64,000 nt of DNA. Source: Topomyia yanbarensis (lineage: Eukaryota > Arthropoda > Insecta > Diptera > Culicidae). Under the pieces are notes generated by a model. It was not told the DNA's origin. It did no database searches and saw nothing but the letters and a program-made list of their open reading frames with translations. Each line of letters begins with the position of its first letter. Positions within the stretch are counted from its first letter, which is position 1. The translations under genes were made by a program, and so were the position numbers. Shown one piece after another: positions 37,531 to 49,103 of the stretch. Where the stretch lies: positions 38,345,934 through 38,409,933 of the forward strand of contig NC_080670.1 in assembly GCF_030247195.1 (NCBI RefSeq), given 5' to 3'.

Positions 37531-39782
37531 CAGGGTTGTTAATCGATAATTAATCGTCATCGTCGATAACGTTAACCACCCGTCAACGTCATCGGAAACT
37601 CCGTTAACGATAATGTATCGTCGTATTCATCGTCATCGTCGATAATTCATCGGTGGTTATCGCGAAACATTTTGCGTTACTTTCCCGTTTATTGGAGTTG
37701 AAGTTGATGCGGTAAACTTTCAAATGTTTCGAAAAAAATAACTTTTGAAGGACATGTTGTTGGCAGTTGAAAATCAATAGTTTTGGACATTTTATATGCA
37801 CAGGGGGGGGGGGGGGGGGGGTCCGACGATGTGTCTAAATGGAATTTTTTGTCAACTTTTCGCAAGAGTTTTATATTGAAGGGAAAGTTATTGGCAGTTG
37901 ACAATCAATAGTTTTGGACATTTTCAATACACAGGGGGTTCGACGATGTGTCAAAATGGATTTTTTTAACTTTTGGGGAAAGTTTATTATATTGAAGAAG
38001 TTATTGGTAAGTGAAAATCAATAGCTTTGGGTATTTTCAATATACCGTCGGTGCGTCAAAATAGATTTTTTTTAACTTATCGCGAACTTTTTATATTGAA
38101 GGGCAGGTTGTTGGCAGTTGAAAATCGATAGTTTTGGACATTTTCAATTCACAGGAGGATCCACCAGTGCCCAGTGTTTCCAAAGTGGCAAAAAGGTGAA
38201 AGAAATTCATTGAACCACGAAATACATTTTTAGCTATAGTGACTTCAGCAAAGTTTATTTGTATTTTTTTGCATTTAAAAGGTTTTAGTTGGGTGATTAA
38301 TCCCTCTAAAGCTGTGAAGCAAGTTTTTGTTTGGTCATTTATGAAAATAAAAAAAAAACGTTATTTGGCAAAGTTGTTGAGAATATCTTAAGTATTAACT
38401 TCGCTGAAGAGACTATGTGACTTTAAAAAAAAAACTTTTCCTGGTAATTTTGTAGAATTTCAAAATGTCGCATGATTTTGTTCAGCATAAGAAAATACAG
38501 AATTTTTGTAATGTAAGTTTATTTGTATCTCTTACGACCGCAATTTTCCGCAGACGACGACCAATACGAATCTGTAAAACAAACACTATCAAAATCGTTT
38601 GGTGGGCTCTAGTCTACTTTCAAGTCAAATTCGAGTAAATTCATTCTTTAGCATATTTTTCTTATCTTAGAGATGCAAAATATACAAAAATAATAATACT
38701 GTACTGTAATCCCTCTTTAAGGGAAATTTTTACTAAATAATCAGAACGGGTTATGAGGCTTTGTCGAGGAACTAAAGAAGAATATTTTAACCACTGCGGT
38801 TTATTAAAAGAAAGAAAAAAATATGTTAGTCCAGGTTTGCGTTTTGACTTCGTCTCTTCAAAACCAGAAAAAAATATGAGCCGATTTTGTCAATGTCATC
38901 GTTTTATCAGCATAAAATTCGCCTAGGGGCTGATAAAAACGGGTTTTCACTTTATTCAAAAAACGACTAAAACTCTATTATGAGGCCGTTCATAAATTAC
39001 ACTACATATTTAAGGGTAAAGGAAGAAAGCATGAAGCATCTTGTAACATAGTGGAGAGAAGAAACGGAGGAGGGGTCTAAAAGCTTCCCAACTAGAAAAG
39101 GAAATCAAACATTGGAAATATGCATGTCCTTTTTAAAATCCAAAATCTTCTAGTTTAAATTAAATTGTGAATGGTCTAATAACAGTGGTTTAGTAGTTTC
39201 TTCAAAATATGTTTTTGCGCGCTAAAAATAATTACACAACAATTTCACAATAGCTCAAAATTTGTTTTCTTCACGGTCAAAACAATTTTGATCACATTTT
39301 GCCGCTTGGAAACACTGTGCACTTGGGACTCTTCTGTGAACCAACTTACTCGAAAAGTTGAAAAAATTCTAGTTTGACACATCGACCTTCTGCGTATTAA
39401 AATGTCCAAAATTATTGATTTTCAACTGGCAACAACTTTCCCTTCAATATAATACACTTGCCCGAAAAGTTGAAAAAATTCATTTTGACGCATCGTCGGA
39501 CTCCGCTGTGCATAGAAAATGTCCAAAACTATTGATTTTCATCTGCCAACAACAAGTCCTTCAATAGGTATTTATTTCTAAAAAATTGAAAGTTAACCGC
39601 ATTAACTTCAACTCCAATAAACGGGAAAGTAACGCAAAATGTATCGCGATAACCGATGAACCGACGATGACGATGAATACGACGATACATTATCGTTAAC
39701 GGAGTTTCCGATGACGATACATTATCGTTAACGAGTAACGCCGATAAATTATCGTGAAAAATGTATCGTATTAACAACCCTG
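37531..39782. mobile_element. hAT-like element with CAGGGTTGTTAA ends
   Basis: The termini CAGGGTTGTTAATCGATAAT and (reverse-complemented right end) CAGGGTTGTTAATACGATAC are inverted repeats. About 200 bp of subterminal sequence rich in ATCGTCATCG and GATAACG words is also inverted. Inside lie about four tandem units of about 115 bp on the left (37730-38160), each with GGCAGTTGAAAATCAATAG and TTTTGGACATTTT. Two inverted counterparts lie on the right (39340-39560). A 19-bp G run starts at 37803. Flanks do not show a clean 8-bp duplication. A second hAT-like element sits in its middle. Confidence 0.75.
38172..39317. mobile_element. hAT-like element nested in the previous one
   Basis: The ends CAGTGTTTCCAAAGTGGCAA and (reverse-complemented) CAGTGTTTCCAAGCGGCAAA are inverted repeats of about 21 bp with three mismatches. 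The 1,146-bp interior has no transposase ORF. It lies between the left and right repeat modules of the 37531-39782 element, so it inserted into it. A clean target duplication is not visible. Confidence 0.7.
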
Positions 39783-40760
39783 AGTGGGACGGAATAAAAA
39801 AAAGCCGGACATTGATATTTGAAACGAAACTATTAGTTGTAGCACTTCGATATCTTCAGAAAGGTTTCGTTAATTTTTAAGCATTTTAATCTAATGATAG
39901 CAAATTTTAATTTAAGGGGTACTCGAATGAAAAAAATAACTTTTTCATCTATGGGAAGTTTGTTGAGAAACTTTTTTGGAGAAAATTAGTTGAAGATCCC
40001 AAATGTCTATTTCTAATGAGAAAAAAGCTCTAATGTCGACAGACCCGCTTAAAAACAATTTTTTTTGCTATAACTTTTTTATTTGATTTTTGGCAGTTTT
40101 GCAATATTCAGGAAAGTTGTAGATGCTTTAAAAATACATTTTTGGCGGAACATTCTAACTCGCTATCTCTTCGTTTTAAGGATTTATGACCGTTTAAGGG
40201 TTTACGATTGTTTTTACTCTAACTTTGAGGGGCTACAGTTTGCAGAGTAGCAGGTAGTAGCAGCTAAACTTATTACATTTTTGTTCAGCAGAATATGTCC
40301 TTTCGATACATGTATAATACATAGGGCAACCTAAAGGGATACTTAGAAAAACGTCGAACGACGTAGCTTTAGTTTTTGCATTATTGTGTGTCCCACATTT
40401 ATACTTTCACCCTATTTTTTCAGGATAAGTTTTTTTCTATTCAAACAAACTGAACCAAATTTACAGGATTTGTTTTAAAGCTTAATTAACGATGTTTCTC
40501 GAAATTTGGAAACACCGGTGCGTTTCCTTAGTTTGTTATGGCAGTGTCCCACATCAAAGGGGCAGACATGGTGTAGTTGGTAAATCGATTGTTGATTTTT
40601 CTATCCCAAAGAAAGGGGCGAATTTCCTTAAGTTTAAAATCTCTATAATCGAACTAAAACAAATTTATTCGTTCACTAAGAAATTACCGTTTTCGCAAGA
40701 AAAAGCAATATTCATGTAATTATCAAGTAATAATAAACACCACATTTACTAGTCAATCGA
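39783..40760. other. Non-coding between repeats
   Basis: A tRNA-box-A-like phrase (TGGTGTAGTTGGTA) at about 40569-40582 may mark a decayed SINE head. No box B follows. Otherwise nothing recognised. Confidence 0.3.
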
Positions 40761-41082
40761 TTTCGTAATTTCCACCATATTTTTCTAGTTTTACAATATT
40801 TTGAGAATTTTTCAAAATTTTGTAATTCTTACAAAGCTCCGTAATATATACAAAGCTCCGTATATAATATATTGTCAAAATCTCAAAAATTTTCGTAAAA
40901 TTTCGTAATTTTTGCAAAATTTTCTGATTTAGCCAAATTTTGTAATTTGTGTAAGTTTCTTAAATTTCACAAAAACATTTAATCTTCACAAAAAAAATTG
41001 TTTTTACAAAATTCGGTAGTTCGCACAATTTTTTTTTTATTTTTACAAAATTTAACCATTTTTACAAAATTCTGTACGGGGA
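40761..41082. repeat. Second patch of TTTTTACAAAATTT minisatellite
   Basis: Units with TTTCGTAATTTTTGC, TTACAAAATT and TACAAAGCTCCGTA continue the array type of 35565-37520, about 3.2 kb away. The hAT-type nest accounts for part of the separation, but the unrelated 39783-40760 stretch must be explained as well. Confidence 0.65.
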
Positions 41083-43224
41083 ACTGGACCAATTTGGATC
41101 TAGTAAGAGTTATGTAGCTATAGAATGGAGCCTTCTCAACCGATTTGCGTTGTCTATTTTTTGCTGAAAGCCTGATCGATTGCGCACATTTTATTTAGAG
41201 CTGTGTCCCGCTGTGTTTCACCGCCGCCACCGTTGATTTTTATATGCTTGCGGTTTCACAAGAAAATGACGGATTGTACGGAGTGTATGATTTCAGGTAT
41301 GTTCTTTGTGAAACGATCAGCTGATTGAATATAACACTTTTAAGTGACATTTTCCATTCCCAGTATTCGGAAGATATTGCTGGCCTTATGGAAACGAAAG
41401 TGTTTTTGAACGGAACGACATTTCCATAAGCATTTCAATTGTCGCCATATCTGCGATAATATGGTGGATGAGTGGAAAATTAAAAAAAATATCCTTAGAT
41501 TCCTGGTCAAAAATCAACACACGTTGAAATTTATCGTATTTAATATCTCGAAGAAATCCTCAGTATTTTGTTAAGCGAGCAACATAACGCAATCGAACCT
41601 ACTCGCGATACGCGGAGGAACGTGCACGCTGTCCGCTACGGATTGGTATTCTGTTTTATTACTACTTGGCTTTGACTGGATTAACGATAACCGATTTTCA
41701 TCCATAAACCGACATCGACATGGCAAATGGAAAGTGTCCACAAAAGCAATTTGTACTACATACTTGCTTTTGTGGACAGGCAGCACCCTACGTACGAAGT
41801 TTCTCCTTCCTGCCACCGACTGTCTGGTATTCGGTATGGTAATGTCAACTCGCAAGAGAAAGAACTAAATATTACATCAAATGCGGAACGCAGGATTTAT
41901 GAGCATGCCGGACATTTATTCGTCGTTCGGGGGTGTCATTGTCGGAATTATTGGAAATGATTTTCGTTTGCGAAGAAAGTGAAAATCCGGACTGATGAGT
42001 TGATTTTGTCAGATATAGTAACTAACCTTATGTTGCTTTGAAAATGTTCAGGTACTTTAAATGCTATATGAAGCGTCGAAAGCTCGGGGCTCCCGGATGC
42101 ATAGGATTTATTAGGAGTACTTTTTCATTACTGGTTGATTTAAAATTTCGTAATTAGCAGCATGAATCGTCCGAGTTATCGTGTATTGGAAAACGTTTAA
42201 GCACGATCTTCACATCTTTCGAACTTTCTTTTAGTTGGAAGCTATACCACAATGAAACTTTGCAGTTTCAAGATTACATATTCGATCAAGAAGCTCTTCA
42301 AATTTTTGATGAAACACTATAGACTTATCATACTTTCCGCAACAAAATTTCGTATTAAATTGTGATTCAGATTTTGCTAATACTTTGCACAGCTTTTGCT
42401 GTCTGTTTATTAATATTTTCATTCATTAATTCCATTATTCATTCATCTTTATCTTTGGATGCGTTCGTCTGATTATGTGGTGCATATACATTGTTGGTTG
42501 AGGAAAGTTCTAGTCGTTGAGAAAATTATACACAAGCGCACGAAAAAGCTTAACCTTTATTACAATCTTCATTCAAGCTGCTATTTTCAATGATCACCAT
42601 CAGTAGTATAATTTTCAATACGGCTAAGGGGATAAATCAAATAATTGGAAAAAAAACTGAGTGATTCAGAAATGTTGTGTCTCTATTAAAAATCAATCTT
42701 AATTTTTGATATCATAAATCAGTTTTTGCCGTCAAAATCAATTCTAATAGAAGAAAAAATAAAATTAGATCAATTTTTAGAAAAAAGTTACGCCAAGAAA
42801 ATTCCATATTATTTGATACCAACACACAAAATGTTGTGCACAAGAAGAAAACGTGTTTAAAGTTTGAATCGCAGCATCCTCTACATTATAATTGGAAATA
42901 ATTTTTTGCCATGGTTCATGTTTACGGTTACATATTTATAATCTGGCAAAAGTCGAATGTAACTGAAGAAATTCTTTATCCAGTGTTATCATTATCTCAT
43001 TTTTTTGTTGTTTTGCGACTTAGTCCGGTCTGACTTAACACCGACCAATTCTCGTTCATAGGGTAAAAAAAACTAAAAGTGAAAGTTGAAATCTTTATTT
43101 CTATTATAAAGGTTTCAACTTTCATGTTCTCAATGTTCAATATGAATATATTCTATGAACATATTTTTTTTTATTTCACTTTTTCACATTTTCTACATTT
43201 TTTTTTTGATCAGTGTATCTATTT
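41083..43224. other. Non-coding with a perfect 14-bp hairpin
   Basis: GTCCACAAAAGCAA (41736-41749) and its exact reverse complement (41764-41777) flank a 14-nt loop. No gene is supported. The 94-codon minus ORF over this region resembles no known family. Confidence 0.4.
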
Positions 43225-43327
43225 TGCCTTTCTCATATAGAAAGGTTTGCAATTGCTCCAAAAACCGACTTTCTAACGGTGGCCCGGAGTCATATACCAT
43301 TGGACTCAGTTCGTCGAGATCGGAAAA

Positions 43328-43406
43328 TGTCTGTGTGTATGTATGTGTGTATATATGTGTGTATGTATGTGTGTATGTATGTGTGTGTGTATGTGTGTGT
43401 ATGTGC
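43328..43406. repeat. (TG)n/(TATG)n microsatellite
   Basis: Alternating TGTG and TATG runs of about 80 bp inside the modular repeat. The Tyr-Val-Cys ORF read through it is an artefact. Confidence 0.95.
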
Positions 43407-44478
43407 GGATATATTAACATAATGTCCACATCGTTTTCTCGGAGAACCGAACCGATTTTCACAAACTTAGTCACGAATGGAAGGCACAAGACTCCCATCG
43501 GCAGCTATTGAATTTCATTTAATTCTGATTTCCGGTTCCGGAGTTACGAGTTGAGAAGTACGGTTACATAGAAAATCTTGTTATAATTTGTCCACATCGG
43601 TTTCTCGGAATTTTCTGAACTGATTATCACAATCTTAGTCTTAAATGAAAGGTACAATGTTGCCATCTGCTTTTGATTTTTTTGGATTAGACTTCTAGTT
43701 CCTGAATTACAGGATGATGAGTACGATCACGCAGAAAATCCCGATTTCAACGGATACTGCGATTAATTGATAAAGGTGAGATTTTTTCAAAAATATGGCC
43801 ACAACTGCTTGGATTTGTAGTTCTATGTCACTAACAGTCATTCAAAGTCTCTGTGGCCACATTGACCACCATCGACGGATCTGGAAGCCCAGGCGGAAGT
43901 ATCCAAGAATAATAATTACATAGGTTTTTCGGAGATGGCCAGACCGATTAAACCAAACTTAAATTAAAGCTTTTACTACCCCGTAAACTGCTATTAAATT
44001 TAATTCCGATCCGACTTACGGTTCCGGTGTTGCGGGTTGTGGCATGCGGTCACAGAAAATTCCGACTCAAAATGATACCCCGATGAAGGCAAAAAGGAAA
44101 AATTTCGCTAAAATGAATATATCTTTGTGTCAAACAACTTGCATTAGCCGTTCTAGGTCACTGACGGCCAACCGAAGTCTCATTGAATGCGGTCGACAGT
44201 TCGGTAGACAGTTCCGGAAGTGCCCCGGAAGAATCGCCACCTATAAAAATTAACAAACTCACATCAGTTTATCGGGGATGGTTGGGACTTTTTTGACTTT
44301 TCTGTATTTTGGCAAATTTTTGCCTTTGCTTTTCTCATATAGAAAGGTTATGCAATCACTCTGAAAATCGTCAACCTAATTTTATTGCGACTGACATAGG
44401 ATTTATGGATTTTACGGGGCTAGGGAAGTAAGGAGAACATCAGGTCCGGCGAGCGTGTGTAGGTGCAAAGTGTATTAA

Positions 44479-45389
44479 CCCTAGAACGTTGCACTGGGGT
44501 ACAAATGTACCCTACGCCTTCTTTGCAGCCGTGTGAAAGCGAGAATTCGGCATTTACCGACCTGGGACCCTCACCATAATTCAATTTAGAGTTCCTAGTA
44601 AGAGTAGAAAAAGGTGGTTTGCTTATAGCCTTTGTGGAAGCAGGTGTCAAAGTTAGCGTGGGGTACATTTGTACCCCAGTGTACGGTTGCCGTTAGTGTT
44701 TCGTCAGATTTCGTGCTGTCAGTGGAAATGTGATTCGTGACAATACCAGTTTAAATACTGGTTGTTTTATTGCGTAAATAACAACTAGTATTATATGATT
44801 GTTTTTAATCATTTATTTAATTAATTTAATTTAATTTTGAAGCGGATCAAAAAATTGTTCTCATTTTTGCTGATTTTTATTGTTTATATTTTATAGTTTT
44901 TCAAAGCAATGGTTCGCAAGTATAATTTGTGCACAGTAACTATAGTAACAGTAACGTTGCGTGTTACCAATGTATTACTGGTCAGAAATATTTTTTTCAT
45001 TTCAATTTCCAACCCATTTCGTGGTATTTTCCAAAACACGATTTTTAAACTTTCACTCTTCAAAATAATTGCACTTTTTCAAAAATATCGAAATTCCATT
45101 TTTTACCGTTTCAAGACCATTCTTTGAACTTTTAGAATCATTTGTTTTTATAGTAAGCGATTTTTTCACTTTTTATTTTGATCAAACCAATTTATGTATC
45201 ATTGATTCAATAAATTCCTTACTTTCTCTTAAACAGCTGTTTTCGAAATTTAAAAGCGAAGAAAGTGATGTATAATACATTTCTTTTGTTTGCATTTTTA
45301 CCTGCGAAAAATGCGATCGAACACGTGGGGTACATTTATACCCCTGTGCAACGTTCTAGGGTGGAAAACGCAAGTGCAACGTTCTAGGG
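44479..45389. mobile_element. piggyBac-type non-autonomous element with TTAA duplication
   Basis: The 911-bp element starts CCCTAGAACGTTGCACTGGG and ends AAGTGCAACGTTCTAGGG. TTAA flanks it exactly (44475-44478 and 45390-45393). CCCTAGAA-type termini and TTAA target duplication are diagnostic of piggyBac. The word GTGCAACGTTCTAGGG occurs twice at the right end (about 45345-45360 and 45374-45389). GGGGTACA/TGTACCCC palindromes repeat near both ends. No transposase ORF. Confidence 0.9.
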
Positions 45390-45745
45390 TTAAGAATGTA
45401 ATAGACATTTCCACAATTGTATTGAACATAATCGGTCATGAAGTCATAGTTTGAAGAAATGAGAAAGGCACAATTGCACCGTTAGGTGGATTGAACCAGG
45501 GTTTTTTTTTCAAATTTCAGGGTAATTTTTTACAACTCTGCTGCAGACATGCAATCAATCTAATAATTTTTGTGAAATATTTTTTTTAATGTTACACTAG
45601 TCCTATTGGTCGTAGGTCGTAATTAAAATTCATTTATAAAAATTGCATGAAGTTCTTTTAATTGCATTATAGCCAATTTTTAATGGGATGTTCCTACTAT
45701 ACGTGTCATCAAAAGATAAATCCACAATGCTTCAGATTTGTTCGT

Positions 45746-45751
45746 TTTATT
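45746..45751 (-). promoter_or_regulatory. Poly(A) signal of Osiris gene 2
   Basis: AATAAA on the minus strand about 195 nt after the stop codon, followed by a T-rich/GT-containing stretch. A conventional distance for an insect 3' UTR. Confidence 0.6.
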
Positions 45752-45943
45752 GCACGGAAGAGTTCGTATCAAGAGAGCATCTCATTAGAAATAAATAAAT
45801 AAATTACTGTTGCACTAAAATCAGTCACGGAAAGTCCACTGAATCCGAGTTTGGCTTTTGTCCCAGCAAAATCTGGATTCGACGAGTCGGTTTGTTTTTT
45901 TTTGCTTAAAAACTTTTTACATTTTGTTTTTCCCTAGCCAGCT

Positions 45944-46821
45944 TCATGCATAGGCACTGTACGCCAAATTCTGCCCAACATACTCCGGTTCGGCATCCAC
46001 GGCAGCGAAAGATCGGCCTGCATCCCATGGACCGTGGGCGGCAATGTGCGGATGATGACTGTCAGCGGCAAGCTGAAATTCCAAAAAAAAATTATATTTC
46101 AATTCATATTCCCATTAAATGTATCAATTGCCCACCTTCTTGCACAACTGGAAGACGGCCAACCCAACGGACACAATGAACGAGAAGAAGGACAGCTGCA
46201 GCGAGTTCCAGGCCTTCAGCCCGAGAACACCGAGAGCCATCGGGATCAAAGTCATGGCTTTCAGCAGAATAAACACCATGATTGGGATGACGATCTTCTT
46301 CAGCTTGGATTTGCGCGCTTCGCCTACGCTGCGACCGCTGTCAACTTTGGCGAAATTCACCGTCAAACTCAGCTCTTCACTGTCCAGGTTGCGCGGCGAA
46401 ACGGTAACCTTAGCGTTCGCAACCGGTAGCTTGAACGTAACGTCGTGACTTTTCAGGTACTGTTCAACGTTTTCCATTAGACCGGCTGCACTGCGAGCTC
46501 CATTTCCTGTGTATCCGTTGCCGTGAACTTCGACGTCATCAGTGAGCTGGCGGGATAAATGACACGTAAAAACTTAACTGATTAAGTTGTGACCACATCT
46601 CAACATACCTTAAAGTTATCCTTCTTGAACACGGTATCCAAGAAGTCCATGATCTTGTACTTGAGACAAGCTCCGGAGTCCCCGTCAGTGCTGCATAACG
46701 ATCGCATCTCTTCGACCATTCCGTCCATCGGGGTTCCCTTCCAGAAGGCAGGTTTACTCGCGGGGTTCGCTCCGGCCAGCCCAACCAGGGCGACAGTTAG
46801 TATCACATATTTGAATGCCAT
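45944..46821 (-). CDS. Osiris family protein 2, three exons (250 aa)
   Basis: Exon 1 (46609-46821), exon 2 (46136-46546) and exon 3 (45944-46072) join in phase 0 across two introns of about 62 bp with GTATGT/CCAG and GTGGGC/TCAG borders. All exon lengths are multiples of three. Residues 1-19 are a signal peptide ([19 protein letters not shown]). Cys43 and Cys52 form the C-x8-C two-cysteine region ([15 protein letters not shown]). The DUF1676 core spans roughly residues 50-205. A basic segment ([10 protein letters not shown], 146-155) precedes the hydrophobic region (156-205). The C-terminal motif reads [10 protein letters not shown] (241-250). This is the full canonical Osiris architecture. 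Members are insect-specific, pass through the secretory pathway and are linked to cuticle and tracheal development. It is co-oriented with Osiris gene 1, 13 kb away. I do not assign a paralogue number. Confidence 0.93.
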
Positions 46822-46950
46822 CTTGCAGGACGACTTTTCTTGCGTTTTTCCACCACAAAAAACTTTCTCAGCTGACCGCTGCTCTAACTATCGATGTGAC
46901 CACGGGGAACGAAATGTACGATTTGCTGGTGTAAAATTTAATCACTTCAG

Positions 46951-46958
46951 TTTATATA
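46951..46958 (-). promoter_or_regulatory. TATA box of Osiris gene 2
   Basis: Minus strand CGTATATAAACTG lies about 130 nt upstream of the start codon. The predicted start site is about 30 nt downstream, near 46925. The intervening 5' UTR is short and unspliced. Confidence 0.7.
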
Positions 46959-46959
46959 C

Positions 46960-48290
46960 GACCTTCCGGTAACCGTGTATAGTTTCCGATTTCGTCGATT
47001 GGGATGTGCCATGTGCGGACGGATTCGGAAAAGTTCGCTTTGATTCGGATATTCACGCACTTGCCAACGTTGCCTACGAATCGAAGTTGTAATGATTTGT
47101 TTTGTTGTCGCTTTTTTTTCGCTGTGGTGGGGGAGGAAGGCGACAATTGCCCCCAAATTGTAGCGGTGGTCCGAACTGCTGCCAAGTGACAATATGTCGA
47201 AGGAAAATTTACTTGAGGATTTCGGTCACGTAGGAGGAGGTTTTATTTTCTTACACTTTTACAACCCAACTACTGCTGCCCGGGGGCAAGCGAGGAAAGA
47301 AGGTACAGTTGAATATGCTAAAACAAACGATATGTTTGGAATGTTTAGAGCACTGCTGTACATTGTTTTCTTTTGTGCCTAATATTTTTTTAGGGCTGAT
47401 ATGGATTCACAGATTTATTGGTTAATAATTTGCTACGATGCACGAAAGTTAAATGTAATGGTTGGCACGCAGGATAGCTACGTTCGGGCTGTCAGTTGAG
47501 AGTTGCGCTCAAAATTATAGCCAAACACCGTAATCAAACTTTCATTGTGCAACTGTAAAAGGAGCTGAGCTGGTTACAACACAAATAACCATTTTATCAA
47601 TGGTGTATGAATTTGGTATGGTATCGAAGATATTTTGATTCAAATGTTATAAAGTATGTGCCAAGGAACATGCGAAAATTATCATAAAATAAACAAAGTG
47701 ATTTACGTTTTTGCTATTGCTAATTATTATAACTTGTTTTAACATTGTAGTGTGAGCATAGTGTTCGAAATATTGATTAATTGCATACTTATTTACATTT
47801 TCTAGTTGTTAACTGTCCATAAAAAGGAACTTTTACCCCACAGTTCGAATCTTTTGATTGTTAAATAGCGTCTATCATAGCCGCCAAGTTAATTTGCCAC
47901 GATACTGATGAAAGGATGTTGAAATGCACTTTTAGTTTAAAAATAAACTTCTCTTGAATGTAATCAAATCGCAGTTCATTATGCGGGGGAATACGCATTG
48001 TTTTGCCTGAGAGAAATGATAACTTGAGGTTTGCATAAGAATTATGGATATTATGTTCGTTGAATTGCAGTGAAGCAATGGAAGTTATAAATTATTATTA
48101 TTAACATTAATTCAGTCATTATTCTTAACAATATTTCATATTTGATTTCATCTAAAAATGAAAAAAAGCAAAAAAAAATTTGTTCATTTGTCGCTCGAAA
48201 TATCTTCCTTATCAATTCAATTTAATAGTAGCAACACTCCCGGTGGTCAACCTACTAATTTAATACTAAGAGATTTTGGAAGCTAGAACA
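46960..48290. other. Upstream intergenic region of Osiris gene 2
   Basis: GC-balanced for about 250 bp, then AT-rich. No gene recognised. The short ORFs are random in composition. Confidence 0.35.
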
Positions 48291-49103
48291 ATCGCTTAAA
48301 ATAAGCAAAAAATTTAAAAAGACACAAAATATGTTAAAAATTTAAGGAATGTAAAAGCGGTAGAAAAAAAAAATAATAATGAAACATTCGTAAAAATAAG
48401 TCAAAAATGCGAAAAAAATCAGAAAATTTTAAAAATGTAAGCAAAGTAAAAATCCAAAAGATACAGAAATGTAAAATAACTTTTTTAATTTTTCTACATT
48501 TTTACAGCCTTCAAATTTTTGACATTTTTTAAACTTATTGCAATTTTAGTTTTTTATTTACATTTTGAACATTTTTTTTGTTTTTTTTTCGTTTTTTACA
48601 TCTTCAGCATTTTTGATATTATCAAATTTTTTATACTGTTTACATTTTAACATTTTTTATAATTTTTTGGACGTTTTACATTTGTAGTTTTTTACATTTA
48701 GTACATTTTTTGAAATTTTGAACATTATTTACATATTATACACCATGACATTTTTCCATTCTTAAATTTTCCCATACATTATACATTTTCAAAATTTTAT
48801 ACATTATCCATTTTCAAAATTTTTACATTTTCAACTTTTTCACATTTTTAACATTTTTTTCATTTTGATATTTTTTTCAAGTCTTTTCACTGTATTTATT
48901 TAAAACATTTATAATATTTTACATTTTTGTCCTGTGGTAAAAAAAATAATTTTCATTTCTTTTTTTACTTTTTCAACATTTTGTGCATTTTAAACTTTTT
49001 TATTTCTAACATTTTTGCATTTCTTAAATTTATAGAAATTTTAACATTTTTTCATTTGTTACACACATTTGTTCCGCAATGTAATTTTTTGCATTTTTAA
49101 CAT
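48290..49103. repeat. Diverged satellite border with strand switch at about 48481
   Basis: From 48290 to 48480 the plus strand is A-rich, with words such as AAAAATGTAAG and AAATGTAAAA. From 48481 it becomes T-rich, with ACATTTTT and ACATTTT words. The two halves are inverted with respect to each other. Units are irregular and increasingly regular toward 49104, as expected at the decayed edge of the 9-bp array. Confidence 0.65.

Larger units (their letters stand above)
43225..45497. mobile_element. Modular mosquito repeat with CTTTCTCATATAGAAAGG ends
   Basis: The left end TTGCCTTTCTCATATAGAAA is matched at the right by GAAATGAGAAAGGCACAATT. Inside are about three diverged modules of roughly 180 bp with TTTCTCGGA, GAACCGATTTTCACAAACTT, and TTCCGGTTCCGGAGTTACG. 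A TG-rich microsatellite lies in the left module. A second copy of the left end starts near 44320, so two copies are joined or nested, and the second carries the piggyBac-type insert. I recognise the repeat as common in culicine mosquitoes but cannot name the family. No coding capacity. Confidence 0.6.

Noticed and set aside
40560..40640. tRNA-like phrase TGGTGTAGTTGGTA
   Set aside because: No box B and no fold; at most a decayed SINE head.
41571..41855. 94-codon minus-strand ORF
   Set aside because: No similarity to any family I know; the hairpin in it makes coding unlikely.
46034..46448. Plus-strand ORFs over 46.0-46.4 kb
   Set aside because: Antisense shadows of Osiris gene 2 exon 2.
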